Source: Apus apus
Lineage: Eukaryota; Chordata; Aves; Apodiformes; Apodidae
Reading direction: 5' to 3'
NCBI RefSeq assembly: GCF_020740795.1
Contig: NC_067284.1
Coordinates: forward strand, 94,293,440-94,357,439
Length of the DNA: 64,000 bases
Position numbers and translations under genes: made by a program. The notes under the pieces are model-generated. The model was given only the letters and a program-made list of their open reading frames with translations. It was not told where the DNA came from and searched no databases. Each line of letters begins with the position of its first letter. Within the stretch, counting starts at the first letter, position 1. This document shows positions 1 through 14,666 of the stretch, in pieces.

Positions 1-3000
1 CACTCCTGGTTCTGCTAAAACCCAGCTAGTTCCTTGAAAAGCCCAGAAACAAATGACACACAGAAAGCAGAAGCACATAATCATGTCAAGTATATATTTT
101 CTTACTTAGCCTTTCTTCTTCCACTTCATCCATCAGTTTCTATTCTCCCACAGGTTGTCTCATTCTCTGGCTAGCTGGACAGCATTTTTAAACTTCTGAT
201 TTCAGTTCATTTTTCTTGAAAAACAGTTGAAAAAATTGTTGGTGGCAGTATTTCAGGAGAGGGCTCTTCAGGACATGCTCAGTGGTATTTAAACTTCCCT
301 AACTGGAAAATATCTTTCCTGAAGAATCCTAGGGGTATGTTTTCCTATCTCTGTCTCTCTTACATGTGTCTTGCCACTTGTCCTTAACAAGTGCATTCAA
401 ATTTTCTCAGTTGCTTCTGGATTATCTTATAGTCAAAGTGTATATTTGAGACTTTCTTGTCCTAATTTAGTCACTTTTCAGCCACATCTACCATCCTTCT
501 TCCATCCTTTCCTGCTGATATTCTCATACTGTTCTGTATGATAATGCTTCCCAATTCTGTCAGTGCTGTTTGTATAAAGGTAATTCATGGAAACTAACAG
601 AGTCAGATCTAGGAACTTCCTGCTACTTCATCTTTAGAACTAGCTTTTTCCCCTGCAGCCAGTTCCTAGCCATGCTCTAGCTCCCTACAGTAACTGCCAT
701 AACTCTAGTCTGACTGTGGTACTGAAATCTAAAATAAATGGCAATCAAAAGTGGCACAGAGAACCTAAACTCTTACTGAAACTGTCAGATGATTTACAGC
801 CTTTATGAGGATTTGTCTCTGTATCTGTTTCCAGCCCATACGAAAAGCCTATCACGCAAATTAATAAATGCTTTCATAGCCAGAGGGGGACCAAGGATGA
901 TGCCTAAGATATAGATATCTTCTACCCCAAGCCCAGTACACCACAGTAAATGTTGCAAAGATGTAACAGAGCATATACTGGTCAACATTTAAAGAGCAGA
1001 AAAAAAAATCAGGGGTTTTCAGTAAAGTATTTTTCTGTTTCTTTATACGTCAGAGTTTTCTGAAAATACTACTGCTTTCAGAAAAGAAAATAAGTGCCTG
1101 GAGAAGAGTTACTTCTTCGACACACGTGGCAAGAGTTTCTTTGGCAATATGCCTGGATTGAAGCCTGAGCATCCTGGCCTAACCCTGCAGGGGAGTGCCT
1201 GCTGCCCAAGTGCACAAGCCGGGCCCTCTCTCAGGCACTCCTGTCTAATTTCTGTCCCACCACTTCAGGGAGCAATGCCTGCCAGGTTTTCAAGGTGGTC
1301 TATCACAGCCCAGAGATACAACGATAGCGCTCTGCAAGGGCTGTGAGTTACAGCAGAGAGTGAGCAGCAGGAACCGTCACACCAAGGAAAGCTGACCTCT
1401 GTCAGACAACTACTCTGTAAGTACAGCACAATATCCAAGGAAAAGCAACCTTCAGGCTGTTTTGACTACCATGCAGTTCCCTGGCAGAACAAAAAATAAT
1501 GTCAAAGTAACTTGCCCTCATTCTTCTCACTGCAGACATGTGCTCCCAGCCTGAGCACTCTCTAGATGCTGAAAGAAAGCTGAAGAAATAGTACAACACA
1601 TCCAAAAACTTTTAAAAACCTGTATTTTGGAAAAGCCAGTGAATTCTGCCTTCTGCCTTTTTCCTATGAGATTGGACTTCCACCGTGTTGAAAACTTCCT
1701 TAAGAAAATTCTGGTTTTGATTTACTACTTGTATTTTCTGCCAGAAGACCTACATTAAACAGCTTGTTTCCATGGCTTCAGCATTGATTTTGGTGTCTCT
1801 TTCAGCTGTTCAGGGCTTCCTGGGTGCTGCTGTTAGGTACTTGATGAGCCCATGGTCTCTGGACGTACTGCCTGAACTATGTATGTGATGACATGCTGTC
1901 ATGGCAAAGGCAGGAGCCCTCATTGCTCCAGAATAGTTCAGCTCGTCTGAGGAACGCCTTTGTGAAAAACATTTCAATTCACCTTTTAATGCACTCAAAG
2001 GTGAAAACCAAAGCCCAAAATACCGAAACTTCCTTCAGGTAAAAAGTCTGCTCTCCCATCATCTTTACTTTTAATTGGAAAATGAAAACACCTCTGCAAA
2101 AGACCTCTCACTTTGGCACAAAGGCAGGATTGAAGCTGAGTTCACTTTAAACTTACTTTATTTTTCCAAGTGAAATACTCTGGAATCACGCAAGACCCTC
2201 CAGGTGCCTTTTCCCGGTGGGGATTCTCAGTGACCCCATCAAGCCAGCTCCTGAAGCCTTTGGGATAGCAGGGTTGACCATTAACAATGGCCCCTGTTGG
2301 GAAGTCTGAAGGCTTACCAGCCACTTAGAAATGAAGTATCAGGTAAAAAAAAAATAATAATTAGCTTGAGATTGTGCCAGCAGCCCAGATCTTGCCCCCA
2401 TCCTCTTTGATTAAAATGTAAAAATATATTATTTGAGCTTATAGTGTGCTGATACCATAGTGTTTGTCTAGGGCTCAGTGGCACTGGAAGGAAAGCATTT
2501 AGCTGTCTACAAAACAAACAAGCAAAATAACAAAGCCATTGGAGGTGAGACCAAAGACACAAAACTCTCTTTTCCAATTGATAGCTCTGCAGTGCTCCCA
2601 AAAATGTGCCAGGAACCAGCCTATAAAACAGAGGCCTATATTAGTGATGACACCTTGAGGACAAGGATCACTTCCCTCTTGCCAGTAACAGGGTAAATCT
2701 GCCCACTCATTTCCACACAGGATTATTCTTATTTACCCCACTACTCATCAGAAGACAGTTAGAGTTTTGCTGTGCCCTTGATGTCCTCTGTCCCCTGCCC
2801 TCCTCACTAACTGTACCATGGCTATTCTTATGAACAGAAGTTGTTTCCTGATGTACAATGAAAAGAAATGGAGTTAGAAGCACTGCACCTTCCTGATCCC
2901 TCACAGCCTCTCCCCAGCCACAGAAGTGCTCTCATCTTGGGGCTGGCATCAAAGGGCACAGCAGTGCAGTGGGCAGTCTCACCATATCACAGAACCACAG

Positions 3001-6000
3001 GGCTCAGTAAAGTGGCTGAAACAGCAGGACAGGCTGGATTAGCTGAAATGGACACGGCAAGAACACAAAGGCTAAAAGCTAAGCTTGTAGGAAAATGTCA
3101 TCGGATCTTTAATTACTAAAGATAGATGGTATCTTGATCCTTTGTTGTTGTGAAAGGCAGATTATACACATGCATGGGGAGATGGTGGTTACCTCTGTGC
3201 AAAGTTCAGTTGTATTCACAATAGATTTTAAAACAGCATCAGCTGCTCCCAGTCATTCCTCTCCTAGAGCCCCTGACTGTGTCAAGTTATCAGATTTAGA
3301 AAGGACATTTGGCAGTTACATTCCGAATTCAATCTTTATTTCTTTTCAAAATTTACAAGCTTAGCTTAACATAAAAATACTCCCTTTAGGATTTTTTGTT
3401 TCCAGAATTAGAAACATAAAAAAATATTTTACAGCTGCAGGAAGCTGTGTTTTCTGAGATGACATTGGTTAATATAGGGAGGTATTCAGATACAGTGACA
3501 ATGTCTTTCAAATAACTGGGAGGTTCCCTTCAGGAAACAAGATCCTAAGCTTGCTTAACCTCTCAGGAGCAGAGAGATATCTCCACCTTCCTGAAACCCA
3601 CCGCAGTGTGTACCTGAGGGGTGGAGGAAGCTGTGAGTGAAAAGAGCAGGCAGCAGGACAAGCAGTGATCTCTCATTTTTACACCGAACCACGTTCCCCA
3701 AAACATGGTTTAGTGTGGAATCATATGGGTCAGAAAGATTCACGTCATACAGGTGGGGGCAAAGTGTAATACAGTGAGCCATGACCACCTGCAATCTGCA
3801 ATCAGTTGTGATTTCTGTTGCTGTAAGATGTAGGAAGAAGACACCTGGCCCACATGGGCATGCCTTAGCCTCACCTCCTCAGGGCGCAGAAGTGCAGATG
3901 ACCATACAGAGCACAGGGGAACCCAGTGCACTCATGGAGAAGCCCACGTGCTGGTCACTCACATTTGTACTCACAAGACCCTCTGCACTTAGCTGTTCTC
4001 TGAAATTTTCTCTAGGACAGAAAACATTACTGTTGCCAAATGAAGTACCTTGGGGTAAGCAAGACTACCATGGTCCTTCCAAGCAAAAGGAAGTAATCCA
4101 TCTACAGGGAGCTTTTGCCCTGTTCCAACTTCTTGCTGAAACATTTCACATTACCACAACCTTTTGCTGTTTTAGACCTTGGTTTTGTTATCCACGCGGG
4201 GAAATGGCAGAGAGGCAAATGTCTGTAGCATTTTCTGGCATGAAAGGACTCGGCAGCAGTGGGAACATGTAGTCAGATGGATACCTCATTTTCTGGTTTG
4301 TTTGTTTTTTAATTGGTAGCAATCACTTCTTTAAAAAAAAAACCCTGAAAATTTACCTCCTCGTGCACTTACTATCTCTGCTGAGAACTGGAGAACTCAA
4401 AGAAATTTTCTGAACATTAAGCTTTTTTCATTTTTTGTTGTTTGTTGGGTTTTTTTAATCATATTATTTTATCATGTTATTATACACAATAGAGAAAAAG
4501 TTCCTTCCTTACCTTCTTCTGTGGGAATCACCTGGGCCAAAGGACTGCATTGAATCTAGGGAATAAGACATCATTAATGCATGCTGTAATAAAGAAAAAG
4601 GAAAGCTCAGCTCTCCAGATGGAGAATTCAGAAATTGCACAGTCTCTGCTTTCCAACCTCAAACCTTCAGACTTTGAAACCTTCAAAACTGAACTGGTAT
4701 TTTGCTGTAGAGTGGAAAGTGAGTTCTGGCCTTGGGAGGAAAGTAAACTGGGTACAATTGTTGGTATCTGCTACCTGGAGTCTATAACATGCTGTTTCCA
4801 TCAGATGGGCTAAACAGCTGGAACTAACAAATTTTTTACCTTTTGCCATGTCTGTTCATTACTGTCAATAGTCCTAGGCTGGTATCGTACTGCTATGCTG
4901 CTACCTGAAATGGTGGAAACGTTTACTTCAGTCCAAACTCAAGCAGTAGCAGAACAGTTAGGCAAGTTACAGGTTTCACTTGTGGCCACACTGGAGACAC
5001 AATTTTGGAATACAAGACAGGAAACAACTGGAAACTGTGCTCCATTTTACACAGTGAATACCAAGACCTGGTAAAACATTAAGGCAGGGTTGTTATAGCA
5101 ACAGGACAGTTATCTCAAAAAAACCTGGCAGTCTGGTTTCTGCACAGTTTGCTTCAATAAGGCAGGGCTGGAGGGGTGAGGTAGTGTCTGTCAGTAAAAT
5201 GACTGATGCAGTGGAAAAGAGAAATCATACACTTTTTCACATATTGACCTTCTTGAAGAATGTTTTATGCTCTTGTAGGTTTGTCTGCTTGATCCAATTA
5301 TTTCAGCTGCCCTCAGAAAAATTTTGTATCCAACTCTTTTACATATTTTACATCTCTTACTTATGTCTTTGGTCTGTCCTGGCTACAATACTTCTGTGAC
5401 AGAATGACTCACTGAGATGTGCAACTGCTTCTGTGCCTCTGGCACATTCCAGTAAAAATACAATAAAATTGTCACAATAGTTTCCACTACTAACGTGCTT
5501 CCAGGAAGACACTGAAAATGACCAGCTGATGTATCCTCCCCACAGTTACTCCATGTATGAAGTGGTGTTGGAAAACCCAGTATCAGGAATTTTAGGCAGG
5601 AGAAAGCTGTATGATGTAGAAGGGGGTATGAAAAGAGAAAGACAAGGCAGGGAAGGAAAAGCAGAAAGATGTTGAGTAGGAAATAAGATAAGATCCTGAA
5701 GAAAAAAAATAAATTACAAAAATGTTAACATCCACCTTGTAAAGTGGGAAGAGGTCAAGTCACTGTTGGATGTAGGCACAAAGTCAAGAAATATGAAAAT
5801 CAAGGAATGCCTCTTTCATGTGCAGTGCTGCTCCACTAGCTGAATGATATTGCTGCTTTTGCGACATTCAGCAGACCTGTTGATTAGAAAAGCTGAATTT
5901 GACATGTTTATAATCTTGCATCACATGTGTACCTGTTGCTCACAGAGAAACCTTGAGTTCTTCAAGATCATATCTAAGTTTATAGCCATTGCAGAAATAA

Positions 6001-8000
6001 CTCCATACTTTTAATGTACTTTTTCCCTTTTTACATTTTAGACATTTGTTGTCTCCAAATACCAACAAAGGATTGTTCTCCTTTGCCAAGCAAGTAGACC
6101 AGCAAACCCTGAGAAACACTGAGATAAAAACCTAACCAGAGTCCAGGACTGACCAGTGCAGGGAAAAAAAAGTCCCAGCAGCTCCAGCAGCAGAACGTGG
6201 AGAGAAGGAAATTCTCCAGCTGGGCACAAAAAACAAGATCTAGTTTTCATGCAGCAGAGCTGGATAGTGCACACATACACTCACAAAGTGACGCTGTGAA
6301 TGAACACAGAGAACATGACCCATGTTTTGGCCAAGGACAGCTGCTTCCAGGTATAGGCCCACACGAGGGGAGCACTGCATCCTCCCCCTTCCCTGCAGCT
6401 CTGCATCTCCATGTCTCTGATGTCCACTCCAGTAGAAGTTGTGGGGACAAGCAGGATTAAACAGAGGCTTTGAGCTTTCAAAGCGCTTCACAGGGTCAGG
6501 TATCCTTATCCCGTATTAGCAGAGCAGATATCTGAGGCCACACTCTAGTCACGCTCAGCATTTTTCAGACTCCTCCATAAACAAAGGGATAATGGACCCT
6601 TTTGCTTTCAGTGCTTGTTCAGTTGTTTGAAAACTACAACATTTAAGGCAATGACATGAAGTCTTATTTAGCAGCAAAATGGAAAAGGTACCAATTTCTC
6701 TCTATCATGTCCTGAAAAGCTATCTTTAGTTTAAACAGAAGGAACAGTGCTTCAAATAATCAAAGCTCAGTAAATCCGTTGTGTGTTCTTTCGTGCCCTG
6801 CTAATGGTTTTCTGTGTGACATCTTGCAACTGGTGCAAAGTTTTCCCCACCTGCTGACCTGGGATACATTTGAGCAGATTGATCTCATCACTCCTGGTTT
6901 TGGTGCACATTAGCTTTAAATTTAAGGATGGCTCAGTTTGCACATCAGCTATCATTTGCAGATGGCTGTGCGTTAACTGAGCAGGATGGATGAAACAGCA
7001 TTACTTTACATCCATCTTGGAGAGAATCATAATGGCAGGCACTGAAATGTGGCACATCATAAAAACATAACATTATTTTCCTTCTATCAGACCAGTTTGG
7101 CAACATCTCTGCATGAGCAAGTGTTGTCTATTTAGAGCACGTACCATAAGAATACTGGTTTCTGCGTCCCTGTTTTAAAGAAATTCATCCCTTCTGCAGT
7201 CAGCAGCTTCCTACCCTGATGTTTACAGCAAAAACATACTCTTTCCAAGATTTTCAAAGTGCCTTTATGGCATAATGCAGAGCAGACAAGAGTATTGCTC
7301 CTGGAAGAGGTGCTAAACAGAGTGGAACAGCAGAAAATGGACCCATTGTCACCCTTTAGTCCTTTGCTTCCCTTTACTTAAGTGGTGTTTTGTACACATT
7401 AAGTATGAAAATGAAGGACTGCAGATACTCTGTTTCAATTTTATTTAGTATTAAGTACATATTTAAGGCAAGCCCTCGGGGCTTCTTCAGACAGAGAACC
7501 TCTAATAACTCAGGACAGATTTGAACAAGCCACTAAACGACTGAAGTAAAAATTGAATTATTAAAAGGAAAAAGACATAGACTTATTTCTAATTTTAATA
7601 AAATCACAGGGCTTCTGATGGCTGTCTTTAAGCCTGAAAAGGAAAGCTTTTGCTTCCAGATCAGCTTGTTTGTGCCACAAAAAATGTGATCCCTGCTTTA
7701 CATGTATGTACTGGTTATACACAGGCTTCTTCAGCAGCTTTATTGGTATTCACTAGTGTTGTCTTTTATTCCACACTGAGCTTGTGCAATTGAGGACACG
7801 ACGGGTTTCTGTGGTGTAACAGGACTCTGAAAAAACAAGCTTAACCATACTGCCCAAAATATTTATTACATGTTTAATTTGGCAAAATTATAACAAGATT
7901 TCAAGGTGATTTTGTATTCATATCAGGGTGGTTTAGAATCATGAGAACAGCACATTCAAATGGTAAGTAGTTGTGTCAGTTTATCTAGTAACTACCTTTG
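1..8000. other. Gene-free intergenic DNA
   Basis: Only short chance open frames are seen. The longest (3781-4272, 163 codons) shows no motif, no similarity I recognise, and no splice-site arrangement. Scattered T-rich stretches occur (about 4430-4460). No repeat family was recognised. Confidence 0.7.
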
Positions 8001-8398
8001 TGTTCTGGTTTGGTAGTTTTTTGGTAGTGGAACTGACTCTAAACCCCATCCCCACCCCCTGTGCCGCTGGGGGGAAGGAGGGAGAAAAACCGGGAACAAA
8101 GTGATTTGGGCCTGGGAAGAAGGGAGGGGTGGGGTAACATATGCAAGCCCTGCTCTGTGTGTTGTGTGTGTCCTGTGTGGGTTTGATTAGTGTGAAATTA
8201 AAATATTATTTTTTCCCCAAGTTGAGTCTTTTTTGCCTGTGACCTTAATCGGTGAAGAACCCTCTTTGTCCTTTGTCTTGACCCATGAGCTTTGTCCTCC
8301 TCATCCCAGAGTGTGTGTGTGTGGGAAGCGGGGGGGAGCTGAGTGAGTGGCCACTGGTCTGGTTCTTTGCTGTCATGTTGGGCCCAAGAGCCACGACA
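8001..8398 (+). mobile_element. Solo LTR of the same family, short copy
   Basis: It runs from TGTTCTGGTTTGG to CCACGACA, giving the TG...CA ends typical of LTRs. The flanks are CTTTG on the left and TTTTG on the right, consistent with a 5-bp target-site duplication carrying one change. Its last 240 bp match the copy at 33029-33720 closely, but the middle is only about 120 bp and is G-rich with a different sequence. The ATG-open frame at 8285-8524 overlaps the LTR and the T-tract beyond it and is not considered coding. No internal retroviral genes adjoin it. Confidence 0.75.
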
Positions 8399-11300
8399 TT
8401 TTGCAATCTAAGCTTTTTTTTTCCTTGTTGTTTTTGTTTTTTTTTTTTCCTTTTATTTCTTTTTTTTTTTCCCCCTGGGAAAATGAGAGGGTTACAAATA
8501 TATTTCAGTAGGGGTTTTCTTTAGAATGTTTATTTCACTTCTAGACCCTTTTGTTGCTATTATCACCTTCCAAATATAAATAGATGCAGCCATTAACATT
8601 ATAAATATATAACTATACATTATACCTGGAAATTAGCAATTAACCAAGGTGGTTTTTTCTTAATTAGAGATGTAAAAACTTTGTGGTTTGAAGTGTGATA
8701 TTAGTCACCTATGTGACCTTAGAAAAGCAAGATAGCAGTTTAATTCTGCATTCTTGTGAAGTCTCCCAGAAAAATTAATGTCATGGAGTGCCAATATCAA
8801 AGCTTATCTGAAAGTATCTATGATCACAAAGATGCCAAGCTGACCCACATCTCCCCTTAGCCAGTTTCCACCAAAAAACTGACCTAGCGTCACTTCTGAG
8901 AGTGGAAGTATAACCAGATGGCTTATTTCTGGAGTGAAAAATAATCCTATAGCTTTAAACAATATCAGGAGATATAACTATCTTGCTGTCAGCTCTGTGG
9001 CCAGGTTAACAACCCAGGTAAAAACACATTACTGCATGACAGAGGCTGATGTTGATTTTGGATGGCTAATCTTGGTTTGCAAAGTGAAATATAAGCTGTC
9101 TTTCTTGGCATCCAGCAGAAAGCTGCTGAACTCAGATAGAGGGTACTAAGCCTTCAGTTTGGGATTTGAATACATGCCAAGGAAGTTAAGGGAGTTAAGG
9201 AAGCTGAGTGGCCTGGAAATACCCAGGGATGCAGACTTTGGCCCTGAAGAATTTCATGATAAACTACTGAACACTATTAAGCTCTACAGCAACCCTTCTT
9301 TTTGTTCTCTTAAGGTAGCCATACCTTAAGCCAGCCCTTTCTTCTGCTCATGCTGCTCTTATCCTTTCCTCTTGCCAGTCACTTTTTTCTTTCTAGGAAG
9401 CAGTGGATTATTTTCTCTGATATGAATGTCGAACTGTTTGCCTGCCTGCAGCTGTTTTTTAAAAAGGAGAAGCACAGTATTTTAAATGAGCGTGAATTCC
9501 CAGGCTTTGCTTGCATACAGCACTTCAAACATTAATAGTCAGTGAAAATAACAACAGACGGCCTTTTTGGAGTTGCAAGTGTGGAAAGAAAAGGCTAGGA
9601 TACCTACTTGATCAGAGCTCTTAAAATGCAGCTAAACCAAATTTCTTATTGTACTACCTGACTCAAGAGCAACAACAACAAAGCATTTCCATCTAGCATT
9701 GAGATATCTGAGAGACTGGCATGTTACTGGAAGGGTTACAAGGTGAGGTTTCCCCCCTCCTGCACTGGTGAACATCAAAACAGATGGATATTCAATCTAG
9801 AAGTTTGTCTTGATCAATGTGGTCATTAACCATAGTAGTTCATGAAAAATCTGTGCCATGAAACATGAAACTTATTTCCTATTAAATTTTAGCTCAATCA
9901 TGCAAGTTGAGGGGGAAGAAAAACACCTTTGGCTAAGGACATTGTGGCATACAGCTCTGCCATTACCTTGGCTGTGCCTCTTCACTCTTCTTGTCAGAAA
10001 CAAAGGATCTAATATGGGAATCAAATAGTTTTGATAAATTATCTAAAACTTTGGTTATAAACTAGAGATATGGAAAGTGAAACTTTTGCTTTAATATTTT
10101 TCATGTAGCTATATAAAAATTGAAGTGTATTTTGAGTTAGGTTGGACTAAATAGTAGACATTGTCCCTCCCCTCCACCCCCCGACACAATATCAGATGCA
10201 GAATCCACTTAGTTCACTATCCCAGCTCCAGCAGTGAAAGGTAGAAAATTCTTAGGGAAAAATTGAAAGAAAAAGGGCAAATAAGGCATGAACTTTGCCC
10301 TTGCTGCTTTTCTAAGCCTCTGTTCCAGAGTTTGCATCCAGTCCTTCATTTTGGATACAGCTGGTCAAGTAAGACCCCAAAGTTCTGCTGCTCTCAAGGT
10401 GTCACATCCAGATAGCAGCACAGCTCAGTTTTGGAAGGCTCCTCTTTGCAGCTCTGTGCTATTCATCGTTTCCCTGGTGTCTGCCCAGCTCAGCATACAC
10501 AAACTACAAATAAAAAATGAGAAAAAATATGGTTTCTGGGACCCAGAAATGCCTTATTTTTCCAGAATTTGTGGATTTATTCAACAGCAAGTTCTGAGGC
10601 TGCCTGATCATTTTGCTTCCATGAAACAGTAAAGCACAGTTCTTCACTTCCTGCTGGATTTATTGCCTGCAAATATGAGCCTGTGGGTAGGTCTTGTCAT
10701 CCTATATATCTGTTTTGGTAGTCAGTATAATACGAGTTGACTACTAGAAAATGCATATTTGTTTCACAGCCAAGCTGCAAGACAAAAACATATTTCCAGT
10801 GGCTTTATTATTTTTTCCTGTTTATTAACATATGAAGTTCAATACCATCACTCTTACTGAAGTCAGTATGACTGGCTGGGCTGAGGAGTGCTTTAATTCA
10901 CACAAGGGTATCAAACTGCAGCTTTTTTGACCAGCCTAAATTCAGGAGAAAGATTCTTGCAGCAGTCAGAGAGCAAAGCAAGATGTGACATGACAAGAGA
11001 GGGTGATGCACAACAGCAGGAAAGGCAGCAAGCAGGGGCTGCTGAACTCTTGGACTCCTGAAAACTACTCCTCCAGTGTCTCAGAAGGATCATACTGACA
11101 AAGAGATTTCTTCTGGAAAAAGGAGTTGGAGATCATAAAAAGAAACCACTAAACACAAAGAGGCAGCTTTACACATCTGCATTACCTCAGTGTCTTAATT
11201 GTTGTGACTGTTTTATAACTTCATGTCATGTTCTGGGCAAAATAGGCATCTCTATTTCCATGTTTTAGCAGAGATTTAATAATGTATTGTGTATGTCTCA

Positions 11301-11968
11301 GGAAAACTGACCTTCAAAGGAACGAACACACCTTGGTTTACAGACAAGATCTTGAGTGTCAGCCGAGGGCTGTTCAGAGCTAGGGAATGAACTGTCACCC
11401 TTTGCAGAGCCCAGTGCCCAGGACAGCAGCACAGTCCAGCTAATCAACAGTGCCAAGTGCACACTTAAATAATGCAGAAACTGGAGATATGATAAGGGCA
11501 ATAGGAACCTTCTAATGACATGATGACTTTAGCATGGGGAACTGATGCTGCTGATACTTGGTGATGCTTGGACTAGAAATGAGTTACTGATACGACGGTG
11601 AACCAGCAAATGGTGAGACACAAACTAGCTGCCAGTTTGTGGAAAGCAGAGACATCACAGTTGCTGAGCTCTTTATTGCCAAAGACACTTGTTTCAAAAA
11701 TTTTGACATGCATAAAAGCAGGAAAAAACCTCATCAAATCACCTGCTGCTTGGTTGCTCTGAAGTTAAAAGCCAGTAGTAAACTAAAGATTTTTACACCT
11801 ATTGCATTAATGTCACATTATGAAATGTCTCTGAGATATTCATATGAATAACACCTCTAGCTTCAAATAACAAACTGCTTTTCTATTGGTTTCTGGGTGA
11901 TGTAAATACCTACCAGAGAGAGCCAAGTAACACGTAATCCAGCTACAGCCCTGAGAGCCTGAGGTTGA

Positions 11969-12004
11969 GATTTAGAACTAAATTTAGAACTAGATTTAGA
12001 AAGA
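11969..12004. repeat. 12-bp tandem repeat, three units
   Basis: Three near-identical 12-mers: GATTTAGAACTA, AATTTAGAACTA, GATTTAGAAAGA. No gene is associated with it. Confidence 0.8.
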
Positions 12005-13649
12005 GAATGAGCACACATGAAAGTGAGTACACGTATGACAAAGAGACATCTGTATCTCTCGTTTTTAAAAGATACAGATCTTGTTTCTGGCCACAGCATT
12101 TTTCATCCTTTCCTGGCACACCCAGGGGTAGCCCTGACACACACAAGTTGCGTTTAATTCCAGAAGGTGCTTTGCACGAGACAACAATCTTTTTAAACTA
12201 TTTGTGCAGTTTGTTCTCCCTGGGGAAAAATACCTGTCTCAGCGAACAGGAAGAGGCTGTTGTTAAAGACATAATTCCTTTTTATTTTCATTGCCACGTA
12301 TCTTCGATAAAACAGAAAGAAGATCCTGCTTGATTTTTGTTTTCTCACTTTTCTTTGTTTTAGGAGAGTAGAGGAACTATTTTATCTCCAGGAGCCCTGG
12401 GCTCTTGCACATATTTCTGTCTAGTAAGTGTAGTTTAGTAACTGAGTGATGCAGACAAAGTTATTGAGTAGGTTTGAACAAATTAACAGAGAAAAACAAG
12501 AATTAGTTAAAAGTTACTTTTCCAATTGAATTATTGAATAAAGTTAATACACTACTTCATCCATTAGCAACATGTGAAAAAAGAAAAAAAAAAAAATATG
12601 GTTTTGTATACATATATTTATATTTAACAAGAAAAGTGTCATATATTTGGCAGGGAAATTAAATACTTTTTCTCCAATAACCCAAGCAAGCTCAAAGCCC
12701 ACAGGAAGTTTATTCTGGGTAGTGGTTACATATTGTCAAATATAGTGTGAGAGTAGGACAAAAAAACTTCACAGGAAGGGTCAGCCAGGAGTTTTATTAT
12801 TTGTTTACACTATAAATCCCTGCATGAGTCACTATTGTTGGAATATTCAAATACAATAAAAATTTGCTAGAATTTTAAATGCCTTGCTGAATGAAAATGA
12901 CAAAAGCAACACACAATCAAGCTCAACCTGCAAATGGGTCCTGTAAAATTGTTAATAAAAGCCATTTCCTGACAAGCCAGAAGAAAAATGGTTCTCCCTG
13001 GTTTAGGCAATCCAAGGAGAATTCAGTGGTGAAACTGAGCTCCAGGCATTTACTTAGGGCCCTAAGTCAGCACAGCAGTAGGAAGAGAAAATCTTTGAAT
13101 TGCAAATTAGGTTTGATGCACTTAAAGTGTTATCATCTTGATACAAGGGTGAATGACACCACTGTGGTCAGCTGGGAGTCATGAGGGACCATGTCCTTCT
13201 CTGACACTCCTATGGCAAGGGTCAGGGTGGTCACTTGTAGGGCAAATACTGAGGCCCAGGAAGCTCAGGCAATTATTTCCCCTTCTCAGAGGTGCTCTGG
13301 CATTGTCCTTCAATGAATCCACAAAGCAAGTTGACTGCAAGGATACCCAACCTGTTAAAATTCAACTATCTTTTAAAAACTCAGGTTCACCATCATCCCC
13401 TCTTTTATATTTTATTTCTATTCAATTTTTTTCTCACTTTCCTGGTCTTTTGGTTTGGGTTTTTTTTTGTTTTCCAATTTCAAATGTAATGAAGACAGGT
13501 CTCTTACTCATGATGATACCTGATTAATGCAAGTGCTCACTGGGAGAGGCCTTGCTGCAGCCTGGCAGAGAAGCTGTGGTGGATAACAGCCTGTTTTCTG
13601 AAAAACTTCATGGGATCTGAAACAGAAGGAAGGGGAGAACTTCTCCAAG

Positions 13650-13684
13650 ATTTATTTATGTATTTATTTATTTATTTATTTAAA
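13650..13684. repeat. (ATTT)n microsatellite
   Basis: About eight tandem TATT units with one interruption (TATG). Confidence 0.9.
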
Positions 13685-14641
13685 TTTCATTCTTCTATTT
13701 AACTTTCATCAGCATTTAAAAATTATGTTTGACAGCAGGAGTGGGTAAGAGCTGATTGGCAGCCCTGCAGAGGAAAGCCCAGCCAAAAGAGTGTGCTCTG
13801 CAACAGTGTCAGCAGGACTCTACCAGCACTTTAGGTCTGATCTTACATTGATCAGGCTGATCACTTGAGACAAGAGGACAGGAATTTATTTTGTGCTCTA
13901 CCATTCTTTTTCCAATTCCTTATTTTCTGGTGTACAGAACATAATCTATTCTCTTCCTACTTCTTGTGAGAAACTGCTAAGTGTCCTTCTTTTTAAGCAT
14001 TTCCACCCACTCCAACCTTATATACTTACCTATGGCATTCTGTAATACTGTGCATTACACTGTGTGGTTGCAGTTCAATGAAATGCTTCAGTGTTTAACT
14101 GCTTACCCATACAGCAATACCTTAATATGCTAATAGATATGCACATGTGTTAGAACTTCCTTCAGTGAATGCTATAAGCCAAACCAACCAATCCAGAAAA
14201 GTAGTTTTTGCAGTCAGGCAATAAAGTGCTTTTCATTATGCTATTTAAGCAATAGTAAAAACTAATAATCAACTTACATTTTCTGCAGTATTTCACCACA
14301 CTGCTACAACTCGTTAAAAACATTTTGTGTCATTAAAGATACATTTGAATATTTTTTGTTAGCTTAGTTTAGAAATCACATACATTAATTCAGCCAAAAC
14401 TGCATGATAGGCCTATGTAAGCAGAATATATTTTTTCCCCCAGGTTATCCTCCTGTAGATAAATCTCTCTGTCAAGTACAGCTCAGACAAATAGCCCTGA
14501 TTTCAATTGGTCTACTGATATAAATGACAATCACTTTACATAGCACCTACTGCATCAGGTTTTCAGATATCATCAGGCTGTAAGAACTACACAGGAAACA
14601 AAAAACTCCACTGCTTTTCTTGCACTACTGAGAATTCCCAC

Positions 14642-14666
14642 ATGTATAATTTGTAAAATTATACAT
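14642..14666. repeat. AT-rich palindrome, 11-bp arms and 3-bp loop
   Basis: ATGTATAATTT and AAATTATACAT are perfect reverse complements around GTA. A related GTGTATAATTTGG follows at 14679. Confidence 0.8.

Noticed and set aside
2975..3060. CR1-like TCACAGAACCACAG words
   Set aside because: Too short and without the rest of the CR1 3' end.
3781..4272. 163-codon open frame
   Set aside because: No recognisable motif, no splice context and no neighbouring exons; the length can occur by chance in a 64 kb window.
10130..10165. CR1-like GGTTGGACTAAATAG phrase
   Set aside because: The match is about 15 bp with no terminal repeat or further similarity.
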